From positions 2,914,001-2,978,000 of the forward strand of contig NZ_CP113065.1 of assembly GCF_026625825.1 (NCBI RefSeq): a DNA stretch of 64,000 nt, written 5' to 3'. Below are positions 1 to 8,387 of the stretch, piece after piece (within the stretch, counting starts at the first letter, position 1; each line of letters begins with the position of its first letter). The notes below the pieces were generated by a model that saw only the letters and a program-made list of their open reading frames with translations, searched no databases and had not been told where the DNA came from. The stretch is from Pseudoxanthomonas sp. SL93. GTDB lineage: Bacteria > Pseudomonadota > Gammaproteobacteria > Xanthomonadales > Xanthomonadaceae. A program made the translations under genes and the position numbers.

Positions 1-892
1 TGGCGCGCACGACGCGGGCGTTGGTGACCGAACCATCGGTGCCCACGGTGATTTCCACCAGCACTTCGCCGCTGGTGCCCGAACGCAGTGCTTCCGGCGG
101 GTAGCGCGGGGCGGGCGTGCTGACCGCACGCAGCGACTGCGCCGCGGTTGCGGAGGCAGCGGCCGGCGCGGCGGAACGGGTGGCGGCGGCGGCGCGTTCG
201 GCGGCTTCGCGTTGCGCAGCGGCCGTGCGTTCGGCGGCCGCACGACGTTCGGCTTCCTGTCGGGCGGCTTCCTGCTGCTGCGCGAGCTGCTGCGCGGCGG
301 CGGCTTCGGTTGCCTTCTGCTGCTCGGCTACCTGGGCCAGGCGCTGCTGTTCCTTCAGGCGCGCTTCTTCCTGTTCCTTGGTCTTGGCCTCGGTATCCAC
401 GGCGCGCTGCGCCACGGCTTCCTGCGAGGTCGCGATGCTCTGCTTCAGGCGCGGCAACGCCGGCGCCTTCGGGTCGGCCTTCTCGATGATCGCGGACAGG
501 CGCTGCGCTTCGGTGAACTCTTCGCGGGCGATGCTCTGTTCGGCGGCGATCAGCGTGTAGGGCAGCAGGTCGGTCAGCGCGCTGGTCACGCCCGGATCAT
601 TGGGCAGCTTGTCGCGCAGGGCCAGGTAGTACTCCATGGCGTTGTCGCCACCGGGTGCGTAGATGCGGTTCTCGCGCAGCGCCTTGGTGGCGGCTTCGCG
701 CAGCGCGTCGGCGTCCATCGCCTGCACCTGGGCGGAGACCGCCGGTGGTGGTGGCGTGGCGACGGCGGGCGTGGCAGCAGTGCCCGCGGCGGGCGCAGCC
801 GCATCTTCCTTCTTGGAACAGGCCGCCACGGCGACCACCAGCAACAACGGCGCAACGAGGCGCGCGCGCCGGGACATAAAGACTAAGGACAT
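1..892 (-). CDS. TonB-family C-terminal domain lipoprotein, 3' end beyond the window
   Basis: Reading leftward from ATG 892, behind a strong GGGGGAG ribosome site, gives at least 297 codons with no stop before the window edge. A signal peptide of about 24 residues ends in a lipobox-like AVAAC with Cys25, followed by an Ala/Pro-rich linker, a helical segment (about 60-150), a very long Ala/Gln/Glu/Lys/Arg-rich coiled coil (about 150-245), and the start of a TonB C-terminal fold around PAPRYPPEALRSG. Canonical TonB is anchored by an N-terminal helix; this protein instead looks like a lipid-anchored relative whose C-terminal domain could contact outer-membrane or periplasmic partners. It has no ExbB/ExbD neighbours here. 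A second in-frame ATG at 877 lacks a ribosome site, so 892 is preferred. Function is inferred from domain shape only. Confidence 0.75.
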   Translation of the reverse strand, partial: MSLVFMSRRARLVAPLLLVVAVAACSKKEDAAAPAAGTAATPAVATPPPPAVSAQVQAMDADALREAATKALRENRIYAPGGDNAMEYYLALRDKLPNDPGVTSALTDLLPYTLIAAEQSIAREEFTEAQRLSAIIEKADPKAPALPRLKQSIATSQEAVAQRAVDTEAKTKEQEEARLKEQQRLAQVAEQQKATEAAAAQQLAQQQEAARQEAERRAAAERTAAAQREAAERAAAATRSAAPAAASATAAQSLRAVSTPAPRYPPEALRSGTSGEVLVEITVGTDGSVTNARVVRA

Positions 893-1222
893 CGTTTCAA
901 CTCCCCCAAAAGCTCTTCGAATGATGACGGCATTCCCCAATGCGCGTAGAACGCGTCATCCGGGCGCTTTTGTCAACCATGGCATGCACTTGCGATGTCG
1001 CCCGCCGTGCGGGCACGCCATTGCAACTGCCTTCCCGGCTGGCGCCAGCCTGACCTTCGTGATGCCGGCCCGAGGCGGACATCCGCCCGTGCGCCGACCG
1101 GGTACCCCTACCCGGGCACCAGAGTACGCCGGCCACGAACCACAATCTTTTGATGTTGGTCACAGTTTTGCGTCGGTGCGCGCCGGCGCGCGACGATCGG
1201 CGATGCGGTCGGCGTCGGAGCC
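893..1222. other. Intergenic region between mnmE and the TonB-like lipoprotein gene
   Basis: These 330 bases carry no credible coding frame. The part next to 892 presumably holds the promoter and ribosome site of the lipoprotein gene; I could not pick out convincing -35/-10 hexamers. It also contains a small perfect hairpin at 1098-1115. Confidence 0.5.
1098..1115 (-). terminator. Hairpin downstream of mnmE, possible terminator
   Basis: CCGGGTA and TACCCGG (7 bp) flank a CCCC loop about 110 bases past the mnmE stop. There is no clear T tract, so a terminator role is tentative. Confidence 0.3.
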
Positions 1223-2566
1223 CTACTTGCCGATGCAGAACGTGGAGAAGATGTGGCCCAGCATGTCGTCCGGAGAAAGCCGGCCGGTGATCTCGCCCAG
1301 TGCGTCGTGCGACAGCCGGAGCTCTTCGGCGGCCAGCTCCAGGTGCTCGTGTTCCAGCTGGGCGGCGGCGTGCCCGGCATGCTCGAGCGCGCGCTGCAGG
1401 GCTTCGACATGGCGCGCGCGCGCCGAGAATTCGCCGTCGCTGCCCTCGCCCGCGTGGTCGCCTGCCAACGCCCGCAAGCGGTCGTGCAGTCGGTCCAGGC
1501 CGAGGCCGTGCGCTGCGGAGACATGGACCACGTGCGGGGTGTCGTCCGGCGGGACGGGCAGCAGGTCGACCTTGTTGTGGATCCAGAGCACGGTGGGCAC
1601 GCGCGCGATCTCCGCGGCCACGGCGGCACGGCCGGCGTCCTGGTCGCGCGCGTCCACCACGACCAGCGCGACGTCGGCGCGCTCCAGCTCCGCGCGGGCA
1701 CGCCGCATGCCTTCGCGCTCGATGGCGTCGCCACCGTCGCGCAGCCCGGCAGTGTCGACCAGATGCAGCTCCAACCCGTCCAGGCGGATGGTCTCGCGCA
1801 GCGTGTCGCGGGTGGTGCCGGCCACGTCGGTGACGATGGCGCGGTCGCTGCCGGCGAGCGCATTCAACAGCGAACTCTTGCCGGCGTTCGGTGGACCCAC
1901 GATGACCGCATGCAATCCGTCCCGCAGCTTGCGGCCACGCTCGGCTTCCTGCAGCAGTTGCGCAAGCTGGGCCTGTACGGCGGCAAGCCGGTCGCGCACC
2001 TGGCGTCCGCCCAGCGTGTCCAGCGATTCATCCGCGAAATCGATGGCGGCTTCGACATGCACGCGCAGCGCGATGAGCTGTGCGCCGATCGCATCCACCC
2101 GACGGGAAAACACGCCGTCCAGCGATCGCCGCGCCGCGCGCGCGGCACGCGTATCGGCCGCCGCGATCAGGTCGGCGATGGCTTCGGCCTGGGCCAGGTC
2201 GAGCTTGCCGTTGAGGAAGGCACGTTCGGAAAATTCACCGGGGCGCGCGGGCCGCGCACCCAGTGCACAGGCACGCGCGACCAGGTGTTGCAGCACGACG
2301 GGGCTGCCATGCGCCTGCAGTTCCACCACGTCTTCGCCGGTGAAGCTTCGCGGCGCAGGGAACGCCAGCACGATGCCGTCATCGATGATGCGCTCGTCGG
2401 CGTCATGGAACCGCACATGGTGTGCGTGGCGCGGGGTCAGTGCCGCGCGCGCGCACAGCGTGCGTGCGATGCGCAGCGCCGCGGGGCCGGACAGCCGCAC
2501 GATGCCCACGCCACCGGCTCCCGGTGCGCTGGCGATCGCGGCGATGGTGTCCTGAGCGACGGTCAT
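1223..2566 (-). CDS. mnmE: tRNA uridine-5-carboxymethylaminomethyl(34) synthesis GTPase MnmE
   Basis: 447 aa, normal length. MnmE, with MnmG, modifies U34 of tRNAs reading split codon boxes, using GTP hydrolysis and a folate one-carbon unit in the cytoplasm. The N-terminal tetrahydrofolate-binding domain (about 1-120) is followed by a helical domain interrupted by a Ras-like G domain: G1 GPPNAGKS at 224-231, TTRDT at 251-255, DTAGLR at 271-276 and NKVD at 331-334. The protein ends in the family's C-terminal CIGK, whose Cys is needed for the modification. It lies downstream of yidC in the conserved rpmH-rnpA-yidC-mnmE order, but a strong hairpin separates it from yidC, so it may have its own promoter. 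Confidence 0.97.
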   Translation of the reverse strand: MTVAQDTIAAIASAPGAGGVGIVRLSGPAALRIARTLCARAALTPRHAHHVRFHDADERIIDDGIVLAFPAPRSFTGEDVVELQAHGSPVVLQHLVARACALGARPARPGEFSERAFLNGKLDLAQAEAIADLIAAADTRAARAARRSLDGVFSRRVDAIGAQLIALRVHVEAAIDFADESLDTLGGRQVRDRLAAVQAQLAQLLQEAERGRKLRDGLHAVIVGPPNAGKSSLLNALAGSDRAIVTDVAGTTRDTLRETIRLDGLELHLVDTAGLRDGGDAIEREGMRRARAELERADVALVVVDARDQDAGRAAVAAEIARVPTVLWIHNKVDLLPVPPDDTPHVVHVSAAHGLGLDRLHDRLRALAGDHAGEGSDGEFSARARHVEALQRALEHAGHAAAQLEHEHLELAAEELRLSHDALGEITGRLSPDDMLGHIFSTFCIGK

Positions 2567-2605
2567 GGCGTGCGGTGGAAGGAAGGGACGCTAGCGTACC
2601 GGAAA

Positions 2606-2635
2606 CACGAAGCCCGCCTGGCGGCGGGCTTCGTG
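2606..2635 (-). terminator. Terminator hairpin after yidC
   Basis: A perfect 13-bp stem (CACGAAGCCCGCC / GGCGGGCTTCGTG) with a TGGC loop lies 18 bases past the yidC stop. On the minus strand the stem is followed by a short TTTCC, so the U-tract is weak. Confidence 0.7.
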
Positions 2636-2653
2636 GCGTTGCGGGGAGCGGGA

Positions 2654-4363
2654 TTACTTCGCCACGCTGGTCTTCGGCGTGGCCGGCTCGCCGTGGCGCT
2701 TGGTCATCCACCACTGCTGCAGCAGGCCCAGCGCGCCGTTGGTGACCCAGTACAGCACCAGACCGGACGGGAAGAACGCCATCATCACGCCGAACACCAG
2801 CGGCATGAACTGCATCATCTTCTGCTGCATCGGGTCCATGCCCGGCGCCGGCGTCATCTTCTGCGTCAGCCACATGACCAGCATGTTGAGGATCGGCAGG
2901 ATGAAGTACGGGTCGCGCGCGGTCAGGTCCTGGATCCACGCGAACCACGGCGCCTGCCGCAGCTCGACGGTTTCCACCAGCACCCAGTACAGCGCCAGGA
3001 ACACCGGCATCTGCACGAGGATCGGCAGGCAGCCGCCCATCGGGTTGATCTTCTCTTTCTTGTAGAGCTCCATCATGGCGACCTGGAACTTCTGCTTGTC
3101 GTCGCCGTAACGCTCCTTCAGCTGCTGGATGCGCGGCTGGAACTTGCGCATCTTGGCGAAGCTCTTGTACTGCGCCGCCGACAGCGGATACAGCACCAGC
3201 TTGACCAGGATCACCAGGCCGATGATCGACCAGCCCCAGTTGCCGATGAAGCCGTGCAGGAAGTTCAGCACCCAGAACAGGCCCTGGCCCAGCAGCGCGA
3301 GGATCGCGAACTGGCTGTAATCGACCACGCGGTCGATGCCGGGCGCGTTGATCGCCTGGATCTTGTCGACCAGCTTGGGACCCACCCACAGGCGCGCGGT
3401 GGTGGTGGCTTGTTGGCCGGGGCCGACGTTGACGCCAGGGCCCATCTCGCGGATCAGCGCGCGCGCGCCATTGTTCGGGTTGTCCAGCGAAATGACGGTG
3501 GTGTCGTCGGTGCTGGGAATCCACGCACTGAAGAAGTGGTGCTGCAGGATCGCGATCCAGCCACCCTTCACCTGCTGGTCCACGCGCCCGTCTTCCACAT
3601 AGTCTTCGTCGAACTTGCGGCGCTGGTACTTGCCGTCCTTGTCCCACCAGGTGGCGCCGTTGAAGCTGAAGGATTCCGGATTGGTCATGCCGCTCTTGAT
3701 CTGCGGCGGCGTGCGCAGCAGCTGGCGGTAGACGGTGCCCTGCCAGGTGCCCGCGCCGGCGTTGACGACCTGGTCCTGGACCGTGATCTCGTAGCTGGCG
3801 CGCTTGAAGGTGTACGTGCGGCGGATGGTCACGCCGTCGGGACCCTGCCACACGAAGGGCACGCTGACGCTGTCCGCGCCGTCGGGCAGCACCACGTCGC
3901 CGGCGCCGTTCTCGGGCCTGAAGGCATGGTGATCGGGCGCCTTCGCGGCGTTGCTGACCCAGCCGCTCTCGGCGGTATAGAAATGCTGCGGGTCTTCGCT
4001 GAAGAGACGGACGGGGCCGCTGCCCGGCGTCCTGCTCTGGGGATAGTGCAGCAGGTCGGCTTCCAGCACGCTGCCGCCATCCAGCACCAGGCGCAGCACA
4101 TCGGTTTTCACGGTGACCCGCGGTGCCACCGCGGCCTGGGCGGTAGCGGCCGGCATGGGCGCGACGGTCGGGGCACTCGGAACGCTGCCCGACGTCGCCG
4201 CGCTCGGCGTGGTCGCGGCGGGCACGGTGCTGCCGGGAGACACGCTTGTCTGGGCAGGCACCGCCGGCGCGGCGGGCGCTGCCTTCTCCTTGCCCCACTC
4301 CATCCACAGCAGGGTGGCCACCATCAGCCAGGCGAAGATCAGGAATACACGGGTCTGGTTCAT
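2654..4363 (-). CDS. yidC: Membrane protein insertase YidC
   Basis: 569 aa, typical for the gamma-proteobacterial form. YidC inserts and folds inner-membrane proteins, alone or with SecYEG. The N-terminal anchor helix (about 5-22) precedes a Pro/Ala/Thr-rich linker (about 28-75) and the large periplasmic beta-sandwich domain. The conserved five-helix insertase core occupies the last ~220 residues, including [38 protein letters not shown] and [15 protein letters not shown]. The C-terminus is basic (ending PKTSVAK). It starts 13 bases after the rnpA stop, so the two are almost certainly co-transcribed. No yidD frame is seen between rnpA and yidC. Confidence 0.97.
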   Translation of the reverse strand: MNQTRVFLIFAWLMVATLLWMEWGKEKAAPAAPAVPAQTSVSPGSTVPAATTPSAATSGSVPSAPTVAPMPAATAQAAVAPRVTVKTDVLRLVLDGGSVLEADLLHYPQSRTPGSGPVRLFSEDPQHFYTAESGWVSNAAKAPDHHAFRPENGAGDVVLPDGADSVSVPFVWQGPDGVTIRRTYTFKRASYEITVQDQVVNAGAGTWQGTVYRQLLRTPPQIKSGMTNPESFSFNGATWWDKDGKYQRRKFDEDYVEDGRVDQQVKGGWIAILQHHFFSAWIPSTDDTTVISLDNPNNGARALIREMGPGVNVGPGQQATTTARLWVGPKLVDKIQAINAPGIDRVVDYSQFAILALLGQGLFWVLNFLHGFIGNWGWSIIGLVILVKLVLYPLSAAQYKSFAKMRKFQPRIQQLKERYGDDKQKFQVAMMELYKKEKINPMGGCLPILVQMPVFLALYWVLVETVELRQAPWFAWIQDLTARDPYFILPILNMLVMWLTQKMTPAPGMDPMQQKMMQFMPLVFGVMMAFFPSGLVLYWVTNGALGLLQQWWMTKRHGEPATPKTSVAK

Positions 4364-4376
4364 CAGGCAGGCGGTC

Positions 4377-4817
4377 TCAACCGGCGTCGGATACCGGTTT
4401 GGTCGAAGAAGAAGGAGTGGGTGGCGGCGCGGGGGAATTCAAGCCCGGCGGCATTGTGCCGCCCGCCGCCGGTGGCGGCAATGCGCCGGCACGCGACAGC
4501 ACGCGCACGAACGTGGCACGCAGCTGCGAGGCGGTGGCCTTGGCCGCCGGTGCGCGCGCGACGATGACGTAGTCGCCGCCGGGCAGCTGCGCACGCAGCT
4601 GGCGGAAGTGTTCGCGCAGCTGGCGTTTGATCCGGTTGCGCATGACGGCACGCGTATCCACCTTGCGCGACACCGCCAGGCCCAGGCGCGCGGGCGCGTC
4701 ACCGGCGAGCCAGTGCAGGCTCATCAGCGGGTCGGAGGTGCGGCGGGCCTGTTCGAACACGCGCGCATAGTCGGCACGTGCCCGTACCCGCGCGTGACGC
4801 GGGAAACCGGTGCTCAT
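4377..4817 (-). CDS. rnpA: Ribonuclease P protein component, with a Pro/Ser-rich C-terminal tail
   Basis: 146 aa from ATG 4817 ([11 protein letters not shown]). RnpA is the basic protein cofactor of RNase P, which trims tRNA 5' leaders. The RNA-binding signature [13 protein letters not shown] sits at about residue 63, with the preceding LGLAVSRKV strand. The frame stays open upstream to 4901, but the extra residues overlap the rpmH stop region and do not resemble the family, so the internal start is chosen. The last ~35 residues form a low-complexity Pro/Ala/Ser/Thr tail that reaches close to yidC; most RnpA proteins of about 120 aa lack this. Confidence 0.93.
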   Translation of the reverse strand: MSTGFPRHARVRARADYARVFEQARRTSDPLMSLHWLAGDAPARLGLAVSRKVDTRAVMRNRIKRQLREHFRQLRAQLPGGDYVIVARAPAAKATASQLRATFVRVLSRAGALPPPAAGGTMPPGLNSPAPPPTPSSSTKPVSDAG

Positions 4818-4880
4818 TTCAGCAAGAAGCCCGCACGTGGACGCGCGGGCTCCTGGTGATGCAGTGAACGCATTGAAGCT

Positions 4881-4901
4881 TTGGCCGCGGAGAGCGGCCA
4901 A
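4881..4901 (-). promoter_or_regulatory. Hairpin between rpmH and rnpA
   Basis: TTGGCCGC-GGAGA-GCGGCCAA forms a perfect 8-bp stem only 4 bases past the rpmH stop. A second, weaker GC-rich stem (AGCCCGC...GCGGGCT) follows nearer rnpA. There is no U-tract. Such structures could attenuate or process the rpmH-rnpA transcript so that far more L34 than RnpA is made; that role is inferred. Confidence 0.4.
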
Positions 4902-4905
4902 GCCA

Positions 4906-5046
4906 TCAGGCGGTCAGGCGCTTGCGGCCCTTGGCGCGGCGACGCGACAGGATCTTGCGGCCGTCGGCGGTCTTCATGCGGGCACGGAAACCGTGGTCGC
5001 GCTTGCGCTTCAGATTGCTGGGTTGGTAAGTGCGCTTGGTGGCCAT
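4906..5046 (-). CDS. rpmH: 50S ribosomal protein L34
   Basis: 46 aa, beginning [20 protein letters not shown] and ending GRKRLTA, an unmistakable L34: tiny, strongly basic, a structural protein of the large ribosomal subunit. It is first in the leftward rpmH-rnpA-yidC transcript and lies back to back with dnaA across the origin. A sigma-70-like promoter lies about 40-70 bases upstream. Confidence 0.97.
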   Translation of the reverse strand: MATKRTYQPSNLKRKRDHGFRARMKTADGRKILSRRRAKGRKRLTA

Positions 5047-5085
5047 GGGGCCCTCGGGCGTGTTGGCGGGTGGAAAGAACCGGAA

Positions 5086-5115
5086 ATTCTATAGGAACCC
5101 GCGGGTTACGGTCAA
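5086..5115 (-). promoter_or_regulatory. Sigma-70-type promoter of the rpmH operon
   Basis: On the minus strand TTGACC (5110-5115) is followed after 16 bases by TATAGA (5088-5093), or after 18 bases by TAGAAT (5086-5091). The spacer contains the palindrome CCCGCGGG. Position and orientation suit transcription of rpmH. Confidence 0.65.
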
Positions 5116-5179
5116 CTGGGATGTGGCAGGGGCGACAAACGCCCCGGATTCACACGCGCCGCCGCTGCGCCTTCCCCAT

Positions 5180-5199
5180 TCATCCACATGTTATGCACA
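5180..5199 (+). promoter_or_regulatory. Two DnaA boxes upstream of dnaA
   Basis: TTATGCACA (5191-5199) fits the TTATNCACA DnaA-box consensus exactly; TCATCCACA (5180-5188) is one base off TTATCCACA. They lie in the rpmH-dnaA intergenic region about 120-140 bases before the dnaA start, where they could mediate dnaA autoregulation or form part of a bipartite origin. Confidence 0.7.
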
Positions 5200-5319
5200 G
5201 GATCATTGGCGGGTCCCGGCCGCGGTGGTAGGCTGGCCGACCCCATAACACCCGGCCCGCGATGTCATCGACACCGCGCGGCGGCCTGTTCCACCCCCAT
5301 ACGCGAGTTGCTTCACCTG

Positions 5320-6648
5320 ATGGATGCCTGGCCCCGTTGCCTTGAACGCCTTGAAGCCGAATTGCCGGCCGAGGATGTACACACCTGGTTGAAGCCGTTG
5401 CAGGCCGAACAGCGCAGCAACGCCATGGTGTTGTACGCACCCAATGCGTTCATCGTCGAACAGGTGCGCGAACGCTACCTGGGCCGCATCCGCGAACTGC
5501 TGGACTACTTCGCCGGCCACGATGACGTGTCGCTGGAGATCGGTTCGCGCAGCAAGCCCACCGAGACCCTGGTGCCCGCCGCCACGAATGGCGCCGTGGG
5601 CACCTCCGCCTACGTGGAGCCGTTCGCCGGCAACCTGGACACGCACTACACCTTCGACAACTTCGTCGAGGGCCGCAGCAACCAGCTGGGCCGCGCGGCG
5701 GCCTGGCAGGCGGCGCAGAAGCCGGGCGACCGTTCGCACAACCCGCTGCTGCTGTACGGCGGCACCGGCCTGGGCAAGACGCACCTGATGTTCGCCGCCG
5801 GCAACGAAATGCGCCGGCAGAATCCCAATGCCCGCGTGCTGTACCTGCGCAGCGAGCAGTTCTTCAGCGCTATGACCAAGGCGCTGATCGAAAAGTCGAT
5901 GGACCAGTTCAAGCGCCGCTTCCAGCAGGTGGACGCGCTGCTGATCGACGACATCCAGTTCTTCGCCGGCAAGGACCGCACGCAGGAGGAGTTCTTCCAC
6001 ACCTTCAACGCGCTGTTCGACGGCCGCCAGCAGATCATCCTGACCTGCGACCGTTACCCGCGCGAAGTGGAAGGCCTGGAGCCGCGGCTGAAGTCGCGCC
6101 TGGCCTGGGGCCTGAGCGTGGCGATCGATCCGCCGGACTTCGAGACCCGTGCGGCCATCGTGCTGGCCAAGGCGCATGAGCGCGGCGCGCAGATTCCGGA
6201 TGACGTGGCCTTCCTGCTGGCCAAGAAGATGCGCAGCAACGTGCGCGACCTGGAAGGCGCGCTCAACACGCTGGCCGCCCGCGCCAACTTCACCGGCCGC
6301 GCCATCACCACCGAATTCGCGCAGGAAACCCTGCGCGACCTGCTGCGCGCGCAGCAGCAGGCCATCAGCATCCCCAATATCCAGAAGACCGTGGCAGACT
6401 ACTACGGTCTGCAAGTCAAGGACCTGCTGTCCAAGCGGCGCACGCGTTCACTGGCGCGTCCGCGGCAGGTGGCGATGGCCTTGGCCAAGGAACTGACCGA
6501 ACACAGCCTGCCGGAAATCGGCGACGCGTTCGCCGGTCGCGACCACACGACCGTGCTGCACGCCTGCCGACAGATCCGCACCCTGATGGAAGCGGATGGC
6601 AAGCTGCGCGAGGACTGGGACAAGCTGATCCGTAAGCTCAGCGAGTAA
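5320..6648 (+). CDS. dnaA: Chromosomal replication initiator protein DnaA
   Basis: 442 aa from ATG 5320 ([12 protein letters not shown]), the start matching Xanthomonas homologues; the frame runs open further upstream through the DnaA-box region, which is unlikely to be coding. DnaA binds 9-mer boxes at oriC, oligomerises with ATP and melts the duplex. Domain I is about 1-75 and a short linker follows. The AAA+ core has Walker [10 protein letters not shown] at 147-155 and Walker B LLIDD at 207-211. The C-terminal DNA-binding signature [15 protein letters not shown] is at about 405-419. The gene is followed by the AT-rich origin segment and dnaN. Confidence 0.98.
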   Translation: MDAWPRCLERLEAELPAEDVHTWLKPLQAEQRSNAMVLYAPNAFIVEQVRERYLGRIRELLDYFAGHDDVSLEIGSRSKPTETLVPAATNGAVGTSAYVEPFAGNLDTHYTFDNFVEGRSNQLGRAAAWQAAQKPGDRSHNPLLLYGGTGLGKTHLMFAAGNEMRRQNPNARVLYLRSEQFFSAMTKALIEKSMDQFKRRFQQVDALLIDDIQFFAGKDRTQEEFFHTFNALFDGRQQIILTCDRYPREVEGLEPRLKSRLAWGLSVAIDPPDFETRAAIVLAKAHERGAQIPDDVAFLLAKKMRSNVRDLEGALNTLAARANFTGRAITTEFAQETLRDLLRAQQQAISIPNIQKTVADYYGLQVKDLLSKRRTRSLARPRQVAMALAKELTEHSLPEIGDAFAGRDHTTVLHACRQIRTLMEADGKLREDWDKLIRKLSE

Positions 6649-7103
6649 TCGCGGATCGCCCCGTTGCGTTTCCGCGTTCACGCGGTCTTCGGGTCCTGGC
6701 GTTCACGTTGTCCGGCAAGGGAGGGTGATCCGTGCGTGCGCGCCAAAGGGGTTCCTGCTTCGCCCGCGTCGCCGGTTTCCTCATCGGGGTCGGGGTTGTT
6801 GCTTCAGGCCGCCGCCGCACCTTGTGGCGATACTGTAGGCAGGGCCGCGAACCGGGGCAACGCATAACATCGTGGACAAGCAGGCCTGCCTTCTGTGGAT
6901 AAGATGTGCGTGGATTCGGGCCGGAAAGTTGTCCACAGGTTTCTGCATAGGCACACCCGACCCTGTCCACCGGGTTGCGGGAAGAGAAAATCAAACGAAT
7001 TCATAAGGTTATGTAGGTTTTCCCGGATTTCGGGCCCTACCATCACCACCAGCTTTTAAGCTTTTAGTCTTTAAAAATCCAAAGCGAAGGGGCCCCAACA
7101 CTC
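6649..7103. other. Putative oriC: dnaA-dnaN intergenic region with DnaA boxes and AT-rich segment
   Basis: These 455 non-coding bases hold a perfect inverted DnaA box, TGTGGATAA (6894-6902), a one-mismatch box TTGTCCACA (6929-6937), and weaker matches near 6871 (CGTGGACAA) and 6963. They lead into a segment (about 6985-7085) far more AT-rich than its surroundings, with runs such as TTTTAAGCTTTTAG and CTTTAAAAATCC, a good candidate for the DNA unwinding element. The dnaN promoter must lie in the same stretch. Confidence 0.75.
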
Positions 7104-8204
7104 ATGCGTTTCAGTCTGCAGCGCGAAGCTTTCCTCAAGCCCTTGGCCCAGGTGGTCAACGTGGTCGAACGCCGGCAGACCCTGCCGGTACTGGCGAATT
7201 TCCTGGTGCAGGTGCAAAACGGGCAGCTCTCGCTGACCGGCACCGATCTGGAAGTCGAGATGATCGCGCGCAGTGCGATCGAAGATGCTCAGGATGGCGA
7301 GACCACCATCCCTGCCCGCAAGCTGTTCGACATCATTCGCGCGCTGCCGGACGGCAGCAAGGTGACCGTCAGCCAGACCGGCGACAAGGTCACGGTGCAG
7401 GCCGGCCGCAGCCGCTTCACCTTGGCCACCCTGCCCGCCAACGATTTCCCGTCCGTGGACGAAGTGGAAGCGACCGAGCGGATCGAAGTGCCGGAAGCGA
7501 CGCTGAAGGAACTGATCGAGCGCACCTCGTTCGCCATGGCCCAGCAGGACGTGCGCTACTACCTCAACGGCCTGCTGTTCGACCTGGCTGACCGCACGCT
7601 GCGCTGCGTGGCCACCGACGGCCATCGCCTGGCCCTGTGCGAAGCGCAGCTGGAAGGCGCCGCGGCATCCAAGCGGCAGATCATCGTGCCGCGCAAGGGC
7701 GTCACCGAACTGCAGCGCCTGCTGGAGGGCGGCGACCGTTCGCTGGAACTGGAAGTCGGCCGTAGCCACATCCGCGTGAAGCGCGACGATGTCACCTTCA
7801 CCTCCAAGCTGATCGACGGCCGTTTCCCCGACTACGCCGCCGTGATCCCGATCGGTGCGGACCGCGAGGTGAAGCTGGACCGCGAAGTGCTGCGCGCCGC
7901 GCTGCAGCGTGCCGCCATCCTGTCCAACGAGAAGTACCGCGGCGTGCGCGTGGAAGTTTCCCCAGGCCAGCTGAAGATCAGCGCGCACAATCCCGAACAG
8001 GAAGAGGCGCAGGAAGAGATCGAGGCGGATACCAAGGTTGATGGCCTGGCAATCGGCTTCAACGTGAACTACCTGCTCGACGCGCTCTCCGCGCTGCGTG
8101 ACGAACACATCGTCATCCAGCTGCGCGACGCGAACTCGTCGGCGCTCGTGCGCGAGGCCAGCAGCGAGAAATCGCGTCACGTGGTGATGCCGCTCCGCCT
8201 CTGA
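7104..8204 (+). CDS. dnaN: DNA polymerase III beta subunit (sliding clamp)
   Basis: 366 aa, the standard length. The protein forms a ring dimer around DNA and tethers polymerase III and repair enzymes. It begins MRFSLQREAFLKPLAQVVNV and shows the three repeated clamp domains (about 1-120, 128-245, 246-366), ending in the expected VVMPLRL that helps form the partner-binding pocket. A GAAGG motif lies upstream of ATG 7104. It is followed by a 183-base gap with a parS site and then recF. Confidence 0.98.
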   Translation: MRFSLQREAFLKPLAQVVNVVERRQTLPVLANFLVQVQNGQLSLTGTDLEVEMIARSAIEDAQDGETTIPARKLFDIIRALPDGSKVTVSQTGDKVTVQAGRSRFTLATLPANDFPSVDEVEATERIEVPEATLKELIERTSFAMAQQDVRYYLNGLLFDLADRTLRCVATDGHRLALCEAQLEGAAASKRQIIVPRKGVTELQRLLEGGDRSLELEVGRSHIRVKRDDVTFTSKLIDGRFPDYAAVIPIGADREVKLDREVLRAALQRAAILSNEKYRGVRVEVSPGQLKISAHNPEQEEAQEEIEADTKVDGLAIGFNVNYLLDALSALRDEHIVIQLRDANSSALVREASSEKSRHVVMPLRL

Positions 8205-8212
8205 TCGGATCC

Positions 8213-8228
8213 TGTTCCACGTGGAACA
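8213..8228. promoter_or_regulatory. parS centromere-like site 1 (dnaN-recF gap)
   Basis: TGTTCCACGTGGAACA is a perfect 16-bp palindrome of the parS class recognised by ParB (general consensus TGTTNCACGTGNAACA). It lies 8 bases after the dnaN stop. Two more copies follow within 1.3 kb. Confidence 0.85.
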
Positions 8229-8387
8229 CGTCTTTCGCCCGGCCCCGCGCCGGGCGAACTCGTTTCAGGGCTCGGGATAACCGTGTCCGTCCAGCAAAGC
8301 GGGATAAAATCCCTGCATGTTTCCCCTCTGCCCTTGCCACGACATCCCGTCCCTTGCCGATCGTCCCGTGCTGAAGGACCGTGATCC

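Noticed and set aside
1253..4567. A 1104-codon plus-strand open frame opposite mnmE and yidC
   Set aside because: It is the antisense shadow of two certain genes; its Ala/Arg/His-rich translation has no family resemblance and reflects high GC with few stop codons.
5203..6414. A long minus-strand frame over dnaA
   Set aside because: Antisense to an unmistakable DnaA reading frame; no conserved motifs.
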